Origin: Algoriphagus sanaruensis
GTDB taxonomy: Bacteria; Bacteroidota; Bacteroidia; Cytophagales; Cyclobacteriaceae
Reading direction: 5' to 3'
DNA: 64,000 nt
Assembly (NCBI RefSeq): GCF_001593605.1
Contig: NZ_CP012836.1
Location: 372,001-436,000, forward strand
Shown piece after piece: positions 1 through 8,547 of this stretch (positions are counted from its first letter, which is position 1; every line of letters begins with the position of its first letter). The notes beneath the pieces were generated by a model that saw only the letters and a list, made by a program, of their open reading frames with translations, was not told the DNA's origin and made no database searches. A program made the translations under genes and the position numbers.

Positions 1-1647
1 ATCAGTGAGTCATTGGTTTTTAGTGGGAGAGATTTTAACCTCAGCCAACAAGGCAATTTAATACTGAGTCAAAACTCAAGTACCACATCAACAAGGGATT
101 TTAGTCTGAGCAATCAATTTCAACTATCAATGTCCAATAATGCAGAATTGACAGTTGAGAGAGATCTAACACTGTCAGACCAATCTTCATTTGAGGTAAA
201 TAATCAAGCAAATGTGATTGTAGAGTCAGATGTGGAACTTTCTGACCAGTCTCAATTTATTGGAAGAGATTCGACTTCCTTTACTGTCCTCCAGAATTTG
301 ACTTTGTCAGACCAATCGACAGCAAGTTTTTCAGGAAATTCTTCTATAACTGTTGAAGAAGATTTGCTCGTTGAAACAAATAATCAAAATAATGGGCTGA
401 GATTTTCTGATGATTCCAGAGGTACATTTGAAGGCACTAACACTTTCGACAGAAATTCAGCAACACTATTTACAACAGGTAATGCAGAAATTATTTTCAA
501 TGGATATACAGAGTTCATTGGAGGGTCAGATATTTTTATTCAAGGAAATAGTCAAGTAACTATTAATGCCAACTTAGATATTGAAGAAAATGGCACTACT
601 CTAAATCTCCAAAATACCTCAAGATTAACTGTTTCTGGGAACACAAGAATACGCACTGGAGCAGATGTGGCAATTACAAACAACGGATTTTTAGACCTTG
701 GCGGCACCCTATTGATAGAGGATAATGGTAGTTCCTTGAATCTAGAGGACGATTCAGAATTACTTGTCGATGGAGCTACTACCGTTCAGGACGGTGCAGA
801 TGTCACAATTGAGGATAATTCAGCCGTAAATATTAAGAATTCACTTAGTCTTGATAATACAAGTGGAACAAATTGGATTAACAGGAACAATTCTACCTCT
901 TTTATAGAAGGGAATTTTAATAAGGGTGGAAATAGCTACCTATATGTCCGAAACTCCGGAATATTTGAGGTTTGTACCGGTTCTTTTCCAGAATTAATTT
1001 CGGATTCAAGGATTGTCACAGATCCATCACCCGCTTATTACGGTGGCTGTAGAATTTTGCCAGTTGAGCTATATAAATTTGAAGCTAAACTTGATCCTAG
1101 TAAAAATACTTCTATCCTTTCTTGGTCTACCGCAAAGGAGTGGAATAATTCTCATTTTGAAATTGAGAGGTCAGTAAATGGAATTCAAAATTGGATCAAA
1201 ATTGGTGAGGTCCAAGGCCATGGCTACTCTGACCAAATTCAAGAATACAATTTCATAGATCAATATTTACCTAGCGAAGGTGGTATCGTATATTACAGAA
1301 TTAAACAAGTAGATTTCGATTCCAATTTTACAATCAGCAGCGTAAAATCAGTTCAATTTACCTCGAATGTTTCGACCAAAAATTGGAAAATATATCCAAA
1401 TCCAAGTTCTCAAGGAGACAGGATTAAACTGGATTTTTCAGAATTAGGGCAAAACATTGAAGGAGAAACTTTTTCCGTAAACCTTTCTGACGCAACAGGA
1501 ACCTTTTCTTATCAATTTAGATCAAATGAGCAAAATGATCTTGAGGAATGGTTAAATCGATCGCTTGAAAACCAAAAGAAAGGATTGTACATCCTTACTT
1601 TCACCTATCAAAATACAGCATATCAAGTCAAACTATTTAGAAAATAA
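1..1647 (+). CDS. T9SS-secreted beta-helix-like surface protein (5' end outside window)
   Basis: The reading frame is open from base 1, so the N-terminus and signal peptide lie outside the window; the TTG at 13 is internal. The first ~320 visible residues are short repeats rich in Asn, Ser, Asp and Thr with periodic LTLSDQS- and VTIEDNS-like strands, the look of a beta-helix or beta-solenoid surface protein. From about base 1050 follows a module starting ILPVELYKF and containing SHFEIERSVNG and YYRIKQVDF, shared with the next three genes. The end is a type-A T9SS sorting domain (IYPNPSS, then YQVKLFRK), which in this family directs export through the outer membrane and attachment to the surface. 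It is the first visible member of a four-gene tandem array. An adhesin or matrix role is inferred; no catalytic motif is visible. Confidence 0.8.
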   Translation: MSESLVFSGRDFNLSQQGNLILSQNSSTTSTRDFSLSNQFQLSMSNNAELTVERDLTLSDQSSFEVNNQANVIVESDVELSDQSQFIGRDSTSFTVLQNLTLSDQSTASFSGNSSITVEEDLLVETNNQNNGLRFSDDSRGTFEGTNTFDRNSATLFTTGNAEIIFNGYTEFIGGSDIFIQGNSQVTINANLDIEENGTTLNLQNTSRLTVSGNTRIRTGADVAITNNGFLDLGGTLLIEDNGSSLNLEDDSELLVDGATTVQDGADVTIEDNSAVNIKNSLSLDNTSGTNWINRNNSTSFIEGNFNKGGNSYLYVRNSGIFEVCTGSFPELISDSRIVTDPSPAYYGGCRILPVELYKFEAKLDPSKNTSILSWSTAKEWNNSHFEIERSVNGIQNWIKIGEVQGHGYSDQIQEYNFIDQYLPSEGGIVYYRIKQVDFDSNFTISSVKSVQFTSNVSTKNWKIYPNPSSQGDRIKLDFSELGQNIEGETFSVNLSDATGTFSYQFRSNEQNDLEEWLNRSLENQKKGLYILTFTYQNTAYQVKLFRK

Positions 1648-1752
1648 GCAGGAAAAGAACCTCGGAAAATTGAACAGGGGCTCATCGAACTCTAACTAGA
1701 CTCAATTTCTGACAGTTAAATTAAAAATTGATAAATTTTTTGTCCTTTTTTT

Positions 1753-1784
1753 GTATTTGAAATACATTTTTTTGCATACTTTTG
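1753..1784 (+). promoter_or_regulatory. 13-bp palindrome plus -7 element before the second T9SS gene
   Basis: Bases 1753-1765 form a perfect 6-1-6 palindrome (GTATTT g AAATAC). A TACTTTTG at 1777-1784 matches the Bacteroidota -7 consensus TAnnTTTG. A TTTG at 1756-1759, inside the palindrome, could serve as the -33 element with 17 bases between. The start codon lies 54 bases further on. A related palindrome precedes the paralogous gene at 6784. Confidence 0.5.
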
Positions 1785-1838
1785 TCACAGGATAATTTGA
1801 CAGTTTCACCCGCTGCCAAATAAATCACCCGAAATCCT

Positions 1839-4742
1839 ATGAACATCAAATTCCCTTTACGATTTCAAGACGCCTTGATCTTGGTCATTTCCTTCATATT
1901 GACCATAAACCTCGCTCATGCACAGTGTGTGCCAGGGGAAACCGTGACCCAAACAATCAATACTGTTGGTTCAGGTACTTTTACTATCCCTGCTGGCGTA
2001 ACTTCTATTCGAGTTCAAATATGGGGTGCCGGAGGAAGAGGAGGAAATCGATCAAATGATGGTACTGGTGGCGGAGGTGGAGGTGGTGCCTATTCAGAGA
2101 GTACTATTTCTGTAATTGGAGGTAACACCTATTATTATTCAGTGGGTCAAGGAAGTACTAGTACAAATCCGGGTGGTGATTCTTGGTTCTCATCTAGTGC
2201 TAACGTAAATAATGCAGTAGTTCTCGCAAAAGGAGGCCAATCTGTAGGAAATAATGATAGTGATGGTGCAGACGGAGGCGATCGAAGAGATGGAATAGGA
2301 GATATAAGATATTCAGGTGGTGACGGTGGTGATGGCGAAGGTGGAGATGGCGGTGGCGGAGGATCATCAGCAAGTTCTACAAATGACGGACAGGATGGAA
2401 GAGATGGAGATAATGGTTCAACTGGAGGAAATGGAGGATCTGACTCTGGAAGCGGTGGAAATGGCCAAGAATCACGTGACGGAAACGGAGCCGATGGAGC
2501 TAACCCAGGCGGAGGAGGCGGAGGTGCTACCAGAGACCAACAAAGTGGGACATTAACAGGTGGTAAAGGAGGAGACGGACAAATTATTATCTCTTACGTG
2601 TGCCCATCCTGCGGACCCGTCATAAATTATTCAGCAAATGTTCAACAGTTTAAAGTACCTGCAGGCGTAACCTACATTATAGTAGAAGCTTGGGGAGGAG
2701 GCGGAAAAGGTGCTGGGAGAGATAATGATAGAGGTGGAGGTGCTGGAGGGGGTGCTGGAGCCTATTCAAGAAGCACGCTTACAGTTACCCCTGGAGAAAC
2801 ATTATATTTTTCTACGGGAACAGGTTCAACCGGATATGGTACTCCAGGAGGAGACTCTTGGATTTCTAGAAATAATGACGGTTCCAATGCCTTGGTCCGT
2901 GCGAAGGGAGGAAATTCTGTAAGTGGGAACAATGCAACTACAGGAGCTACAGGCGGTCTTGCATCTCAAAGTATTGGGGACACCAAAATTAATGGTGGCA
3001 ACGGTGATAATGGGGGTAACTCCAATGGAACCGACGGTGGCGATGGCGGTGATTCTCCTAACGGAGGTCAAGGAGGTCAAGGAGGAGACAACGGAAACGA
3101 ATCTGGTGCTGATGGTGCCAGTCCTGGCGGTGGCGGCGGCGGCGGAAAAACTGAAAGTAACAGCCAAACTAGAAATGGTGGTAATGGCGGAAACGGATTA
3201 ATAAAAATTTCATACGATTGTTCCGTAACCAATCCTTCAGGATGTTGGAGATATATTGATGATGGATCCGTTTCAGGGGTTGTTATCATGGAGTTCTTTA
3301 ATGATTGCAATTGGGAAGCACCTGAAAACCTTCTAGAATTTGAAGTTCTAGTTGTGGGTGGAGGCGGAGGCGGAGGTCTACGCTCCGGAGGCGGCGGTGG
3401 CGGAGGTGGTTTAGTACATGCAAGAGCCGATGTTTCAGAAATCACAGCCACTGGATTACCTGCAAATTCCATTTTTCAAATTAAAGTCGGTAGTGGTGGA
3501 GCGGGCTCTTCAGATAGAACTCAAAAAGGAGGAAATGGAGTAGAATCCTCATTTGATTTAGGTGGAACCTACGAGATTATTGCTGGCGGCGGCGGCGGAG
3601 GAGGATCGGATGATGACAGATCTGGAAGAGCAAATAGAAGTGGAGCGAATGGATCAAACTCATCTATTAAAAATAATATTACAGGATTTGGAGTAGTAAG
3701 TTCAAGATTTTTTGGCGGTTCTGGTGGTGGTGCAGCTCATGGTAGTGAAAACCCAGGCAATGGTAATGGTAATGGAAAAAACGGTGGAGAAGCCGATGAT
3801 CATGCCGGCGGAGGTGGTGGCGGAGCAGGATCTAATGGAAGAAAAGCAAGAGACCAAGACAAGGGTGGAGATGGTGGAGCTGGCCTAATTTTCCCTGATG
3901 AGTTCGGTGAAAGAATTTATGCAGCAGGAGGCGGAGGCGGAAGCAGGGATGATGATGAAGAAGATAGAGGATTTGGTGGAACGAATTTAAGAGGAGGAAA
4001 TGGAGGATTTGATAATGAAGGCCCATCGGTGTCAGGTGAAGATGGTCAAAGTCCCGGTTCAGGAGGTGGGGGAAGTGGCCACGACGATGATAATGTTTCA
4101 GGTGGAAAAGGAGCTAAAGGCGTAGTAATCATTCGCTATGAAATCGCGAAAATACTTCCTGTTGAAATCAATTCTTTTACTGTAAAACTTGATGCACAAA
4201 ACAGAGAGTCTGTTTTAACCTGGACAACAGTGAAGGAGTGGGATAATTCTCATTTTGAAATTGAAAGATCTGTAAATGATGTAAAAAGCTGGGAGACAAT
4301 TGGCACAATCAATGGAGCCGGATACTCAGATCAATTAAGAACCTATGCATATTCTGACAATAAGCTGCCAGCTGTAGGAGGAAATGTATTTTATCGCCTC
4401 AAACAAGTTGATTTTAATGGAAACAGCAAGTATAGCGACACAAAATCAATCAGAATTGAAGCAGTAAGTGGAAAAGGTAGCTGGGTAGCATATCCTAATC
4501 CAAGTTTCAAAGGTCAATATGTTCATATCGACTTGTTGAATTCAACCACTCACAATGAGGAGCCAATTTATATTCAACTTTCAAATAGTTCAGGGACCTC
4601 TATTACATCTATTGAAGTAGACAAACCATCTGAAGTTGAAAAGACCATAAATACCTTCATTGAACAGCAGAATACTGGAATTTTTGTAGTTAAACTTAAT
4701 TGGGGAGATTTTTCAGAAATTCTAAAAATTCAGGTAAAATAA
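1839..4742 (+). CDS. Glycine-rich T9SS-secreted surface protein
   Basis: A 967-residue protein with a clear signal peptide (hydrophobic LILVISFILTINLAHA, cleavage near AHA-QC). It has three glycine-rich modules, roughly residues 40-255, 260-460 and 465-775. Each opens with a strand such as IPAGVTSIRVQIWGAGG and continues in long GGGGG, GGNGG and GGDGG runs; the first two are clear homologues (PAGVT, GGDSW, AKGG in the same order). The module ILPVEINSF...SHFEIERSVND and a type-A T9SS sorting domain (VAYPNPS) close the protein, as in its neighbours. Likely an abundant, flexible cell-surface or extracellular-matrix protein; this role is inferred. A strong terminator follows, so this gene ends a transcription unit. 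Confidence 0.85.
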   Translation: MNIKFPLRFQDALILVISFILTINLAHAQCVPGETVTQTINTVGSGTFTIPAGVTSIRVQIWGAGGRGGNRSNDGTGGGGGGGAYSESTISVIGGNTYYYSVGQGSTSTNPGGDSWFSSSANVNNAVVLAKGGQSVGNNDSDGADGGDRRDGIGDIRYSGGDGGDGEGGDGGGGGSSASSTNDGQDGRDGDNGSTGGNGGSDSGSGGNGQESRDGNGADGANPGGGGGGATRDQQSGTLTGGKGGDGQIIISYVCPSCGPVINYSANVQQFKVPAGVTYIIVEAWGGGGKGAGRDNDRGGGAGGGAGAYSRSTLTVTPGETLYFSTGTGSTGYGTPGGDSWISRNNDGSNALVRAKGGNSVSGNNATTGATGGLASQSIGDTKINGGNGDNGGNSNGTDGGDGGDSPNGGQGGQGGDNGNESGADGASPGGGGGGGKTESNSQTRNGGNGGNGLIKISYDCSVTNPSGCWRYIDDGSVSGVVIMEFFNDCNWEAPENLLEFEVLVVGGGGGGGLRSGGGGGGGGLVHARADVSEITATGLPANSIFQIKVGSGGAGSSDRTQKGGNGVESSFDLGGTYEIIAGGGGGGGSDDDRSGRANRSGANGSNSSIKNNITGFGVVSSRFFGGSGGGAAHGSENPGNGNGNGKNGGEADDHAGGGGGGAGSNGRKARDQDKGGDGGAGLIFPDEFGERIYAAGGGGGSRDDDEEDRGFGGTNLRGGNGGFDNEGPSVSGEDGQSPGSGGGGSGHDDDNVSGGKGAKGVVIIRYEIAKILPVEINSFTVKLDAQNRESVLTWTTVKEWDNSHFEIERSVNDVKSWETIGTINGAGYSDQLRTYAYSDNKLPAVGGNVFYRLKQVDFNGNSKYSDTKSIRIEAVSGKGSWVAYPNPSFKGQYVHIDLLNSTTHNEEPIYIQLSNSSGTSITSIEVDKPSEVEKTINTFIEQQNTGIFVVKLNWGDFSEILKIQVK

Positions 4743-4750
4743 AACTTTGA

Positions 4751-4790
4751 AGAGCGGAGAAGGTAAATTTCTCCGCTCTTTTATTTTTTG
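4751..4790 (+). terminator. Rho-independent terminator
   Basis: A perfect 10-bp stem (AGAGCGGAGA at 4751-4760, TCTCCGCTCT at 4770-4779) is followed by a T-rich tract. It starts eight bases after the stop codon of the glycine-rich protein gene. Confidence 0.9.
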
Positions 4791-5127
4791 ATGGTTTACC
4801 TAGAATATTTTTTAAATCAACACCATGATTACCCATATTCTTTAACCATTTCACCTCCTTCAAAAATGTGACGGTGTCTACAATTTTTAGAATAAAGAAC
4901 AAGCCTGAAACAGATTAGAAATAATTGAAAATTAATAAAAATATTTTGGTAGCTCCATTATTGCTTTTACAAGCAAGGAAAATGAATTTAAATCACAATA
5001 ATCCTCGAATTCATATTTTTTAAAAAACCAAATTTTCTTAGCCAAATTTGATTTAGATGCATTAAAAGGTAAATTAACTGCCCTTTAAACAGTGTTGTCA
5101 GAATTTTATTTGACTTTACCTTCTTTT
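4791..5127 (+). other. AT-rich intergenic region without a recognisable gene
   Basis: About 340 bases, very AT-rich, between the terminator and the next T9SS gene. I see no credible coding frame or RNA. It must hold the promoter of the gene at 5128, but I find no convincing -7/-33 pair. Confidence 0.5.
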
Positions 5128-6645
5128 ATGCATTTTATATATACTATTTTGAATTATATAACTCTTGGTTCAAAACAACCAAGACTATATATAATTAAAT
5201 GGATATATTGTATTCTTTGCATCTCGGTATATTCCTCAACACTAGGTCAAAATTTCACATTTTCGCTTACAAAATCTGGTTGTAACGGAACATGGGGAGA
5301 TTCAGATTGCTGGACAAGAACTATTATTTCATCTCCCTCTGGATGTAGTAGCAATGCAAGCTCACCACCACCATTTTCAAGAACAGCAAGCCATGGTTGC
5401 GAAATAAGAACTTCCATATCAAACAATATAACTTTATCAGGCAATGTATATATGGGAGGTCTATATAGGAGTCTAACCATCTCAAACAATGCTACGATAA
5501 CAATCACTGGAAACCTCTATTTCCAAACAGGAAGTAATGTGACCATCAATTTGATAAATGGTGGAAAGCTTCGGGTTCTTGGAACAACTGGGGTTTTGAT
5601 GGATAAAAACTCAACAGTTACAATCACGGGAGATTCTACCGGAAGTTTTGAAGCCACTCAAATAGATTTTGACAATGGTGCTGAACTCAACCTAGAATCT
5701 GGAGGAGCAGCTTACTTTTCGGGAGAGACAAAGCTCTCAGGTCAAGATGTCATTCTTAATATATTTGGCCTATTCAGAACAAACGAAATAGATATCGCTG
5801 GTAAAGCCACCTTAAATATGGATTCACCTGGCTTACTATTAGTGGAGAATAGATTTAAAATGCAAGGCCAATCAAGTGTTTTGATACGGGGCTTGAGTGT
5901 GGTAGAAGTAGGAGGACAATTCCAATCGAATTCAAATCAAATTACACTTGAGGTTGAACCTACCTCCTCTTTTTATGTCTGTGGTGGAATTTTTAATCCG
6001 GATTCAGTTCCCCCTGCTGTTAAAGCTGAGATAACTGAAGGTTCAGATAATTGCAGGATTTTACCGGTAACATTCATTTCTTGGGATGCCTATATCGGAA
6101 AAAAGGATAGAACAGCATTTTTAAACTTTAAAACTGGATCTGAATCGAATATCTCACATTACGAAATTGAAAGAAGCGTAGATGGAATAGATAATTTTGA
6201 AAAGATAAGCGAACTAAATGCAGAAGGGTTTTCACAATCAATTAAAGGATATTCTTTAGTCGACTCAATTTTGCCAGTTTTCAAATCAACCCTTTACTAT
6301 CGAATTCGAGCAGTGGAGTTTGATCATCATTTTTCATTTTCGGAAATACGAAGAATCGAAAACCCTGGAATACCCAAGACAAGTGGATCATGGTTGGCCT
6401 ATCCAAACCCAACAAATGGCTCTGATTTAAATCTGGAATTACTGGAAACTTTAGAATCCACTCCAACAAATATCAGGTTCCGAATTTTCTCGAGGTTAAA
6501 AGAAACTGAAATGATTTCTGCTGGCTCTTTGGAAGAATTACGGCAATCTATTCAAACCGTGCTAAAAAATTCTCCGAAAGGACTGATAATTATCGATATA
6601 TACTGGAATGGGAAAAACGAAAAAATTAAACTTATCCTGAGTTAA
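5128..6645 (+). CDS. T9SS-secreted beta-helix-like surface protein
   Basis: About 505 residues from the ATG at 5128. The frame could also open at a GTG at 5092, but the ATG is preferred because it places a short positive stretch and the hydrophobic IIKWIYCILCISVYSSTLGQ at the N-terminus as a signal peptide. Residues ~45-290 carry cysteines near the N-terminus (CNGTWGDSDCW) and then repeated strand-turn units such as NNATITITGNLYF, typical of a right-handed beta-helix. ILPVTFISW, SHYEIERSVDG and YYRIRAVEF mark the module shared across the array. AYPNPTNGSD begins the type-A T9SS sorting domain. Paralogue of its neighbours; substrate or ligand unknown. Confidence 0.8.
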   Translation: MHFIYTILNYITLGSKQPRLYIIKWIYCILCISVYSSTLGQNFTFSLTKSGCNGTWGDSDCWTRTIISSPSGCSSNASSPPPFSRTASHGCEIRTSISNNITLSGNVYMGGLYRSLTISNNATITITGNLYFQTGSNVTINLINGGKLRVLGTTGVLMDKNSTVTITGDSTGSFEATQIDFDNGAELNLESGGAAYFSGETKLSGQDVILNIFGLFRTNEIDIAGKATLNMDSPGLLLVENRFKMQGQSSVLIRGLSVVEVGGQFQSNSNQITLEVEPTSSFYVCGGIFNPDSVPPAVKAEITEGSDNCRILPVTFISWDAYIGKKDRTAFLNFKTGSESNISHYEIERSVDGIDNFEKISELNAEGFSQSIKGYSLVDSILPVFKSTLYYRIRAVEFDHHFSFSEIRRIENPGIPKTSGSWLAYPNPTNGSDLNLELLETLESTPTNIRFRIFSRLKETEMISAGSLEELRQSIQTVLKNSPKGLIIIDIYWNGKNEKIKLILS

Positions 6646-6703
6646 ACCAAATAATCAACAAATCAGTAAAAATGTAATTTTTACATATTTTACCTAATTT
6701 TTT

Positions 6704-6716
6704 GCATTTTAAATGC
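6704..6716 (+). promoter_or_regulatory. 13-bp palindrome before the fourth T9SS gene
   Basis: A perfect 6-1-6 palindrome (GCATTT t AAATGC) lies 67 bases before the ATG at 6784. It is followed by a T-rich run ending in GC, as at the 1753 palindrome. A regulator site or a promoter-associated element is inferred from position and similarity only. Confidence 0.4.
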
Positions 6717-6783
6717 TATTTTTTGCTTTTTGAATTTGTTCAGTAATTTTTTATATATAATTTTGATAAGATTTTTTTTCACC

Positions 6784-8547
6784 ATGAGAAGATTAATGTC
6801 ATATGGATTCTTTTTTCTGGCAATAATGCTAATTGCACAAGAGAGCTATGGTCAACGAACTTTCACTTTAAATTCATCATGTTCAAGCTCTACACCCTTT
6901 ACAACTAATTCCTGTTGGTCAAAAGCAGGGACATGTTCTTCGGACAATTCTCCTGGAACTTCACCAGAAGGAACTCTCGCCTGCCCAATAATTATCGTCA
7001 TAAATTCGAACCTAACTATTAATAGCGATATTATTTTAGGAGGATTCGTGACTATTAAAGTCAACACTGGGGCAACTCTAACCATAAATGGAGATATAGT
7101 TATTGATGGAGAATCAACCTCTAATTTTTTGGAAACAAATGGAGGAAATATTGTCGCTGAAGAAATCGTACTTCAAAACGGAAAAGCGGCTTCAAGAACT
7201 ACCCTAGGAATCAAAGGCTATGGATCTGGTACCATAACTTTAACAGATCTTGAAATTAGTCAGAATGTCACTCTGAACATTCTAGATGGAGGCAATCTAA
7301 AAGTAACTGGTACTACTAATTATTCAGGAAATAGTTCTCAAATCAATGTTTACGGGGGATTTGAAACAAATGAAGTAATTATTGCTGGAGGTGGAAAAGG
7401 GGTTGAACTTAACGCCTATGGGAATGCCAATGTAAATATTTTAGGAGACCTTGAAATACGTGGTGAATCTACTATTGAATTTGGCGGAAATAGCGCTATT
7501 AATGTAACAGGCGACATAAATGTAACTGGGACGAGTGACCTAACTGCCGAAACTGGTGGATTATTTTTAAAAGACAGCGCTAGCCTTACCGTTGGAGGAA
7601 ATATAAATGTTGATGGAAACGCAGCTGTGGTTCTTAGTAATAATTCAGAAGTACTAGTTGCTGGAAGCATCTATTTATCAGGTAGTGGAGAATTTAATAT
7701 GAAAGATTCTTCAAGCCTAATTGTTGAAGGGGGATGTGGAACTTACGAAGACATCAACTGCGCTGGAGGATTATTTATTTCTGGTAATGCAGAGTTTAAT
7801 GAATCAGATTTGTCTGAGGCATATATCTGTGGTCAAAAACCAGAACCAAATGATAACGGAACAAATTCAGATGTAAAAGTTACCATATACTGTGATCCCA
7901 ATAATCCTTCCTTAATTCCTGGCGTCAATTGCGCCTTATATACCAGTTGTCGAGTTTTGGCAGTTGAATTTGATGCTCAAGCAGTAGTGTTTGCCCCCCA
8001 TGATAGAATTAATTTAATCCATTTTACTACATCAAAGGAGCGCGATAATTCGCATTTTATCATAGAGCGTTCAACGGATGGAACAAAATCCTTTGAAGAA
8101 CTTGGAATAATTAACGGCTCTGGATGGTCTGATCAAAAAACAGATTACAACTTCACCGACACAAAGCTTCCGCTAACCGGCGGGAACATTTTCTATAGAA
8201 TAAAGCAGGTGGACTTTTCTGGAGATTTTATTTATTCAGAAATTTTTGCAAATAGAATTCCACCAATAACCTTCACAACAAGTGTATGGAGAGCATTCCC
8301 AAATCCTTTAATAAATAATGACCTTAACATAGGTTTATTGAAAGAATCTGAATACAGAGGAGAGGGAATCACTTTTCGAATTATTCACCCACACATGATT
8401 TCAAAATCATTTTCTTCCATCGACCTCGATGATCTTAATCAAAAATTACAATCATTGACGAGAGAAATCCCTTTTGGAGTATTTGTAATTGAAATTCAAT
8501 GGGAAGGTAAACTAGATCACATCAAAGTTTTAAAGCTTCGGAATTAA
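6784..8547 (+). CDS. T9SS-secreted beta-helix-like surface protein
   Basis: 587 residues from the ATG at 6784. An upstream in-frame TTG at 6730 is possible, but the ATG gives a classical signal peptide (MRRLMSYG, then FFFLAIMLIAQESYGQ). The body has repeated units such as GGNLKVTGT, GDINVTGTSDL and NINVDGNAAVVL, consistent with a beta-helix, and a Cys-rich patch at its end. The shared module (VLAVEFDAQ, SHFIIERSTDG, FYRIKQVDF) and a type-A T9SS sorting domain (RAFPNPL) follow. The stop codon overlaps by four bases with the convergent gene on the minus strand. Last gene of the tandem array; the function is inferred to be surface adhesion or matrix. Confidence 0.82.
   Translation: MRRLMSYGFFFLAIMLIAQESYGQRTFTLNSSCSSSTPFTTNSCWSKAGTCSSDNSPGTSPEGTLACPIIIVINSNLTINSDIILGGFVTIKVNTGATLTINGDIVIDGESTSNFLETNGGNIVAEEIVLQNGKAASRTTLGIKGYGSGTITLTDLEISQNVTLNILDGGNLKVTGTTNYSGNSSQINVYGGFETNEVIIAGGGKGVELNAYGNANVNILGDLEIRGESTIEFGGNSAINVTGDINVTGTSDLTAETGGLFLKDSASLTVGGNINVDGNAAVVLSNNSEVLVAGSIYLSGSGEFNMKDSSSLIVEGGCGTYEDINCAGGLFISGNAEFNESDLSEAYICGQKPEPNDNGTNSDVKVTIYCDPNNPSLIPGVNCALYTSCRVLAVEFDAQAVVFAPHDRINLIHFTTSKERDNSHFIIERSTDGTKSFEELGIINGSGWSDQKTDYNFTDTKLPLTGGNIFYRIKQVDFSGDFIYSEIFANRIPPITFTTSVWRAFPNPLINNDLNIGLLKESEYRGEGITFRIIHPHMISKSFSSIDLDDLNQKLQSLTREIPFGVFVIEIQWEGKLDHIKVLKLRN

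Noticed and set aside
3077..3472. Minus-strand frame of 131 codons, proline-rich
   Set aside because: It is the complement of the glycine-rich codons of the T9SS protein.
4696..4902. Minus-strand frame of 68 codons
   Set aside because: It runs through the terminator and into the end of the glycine-rich protein gene; no family resemblance.
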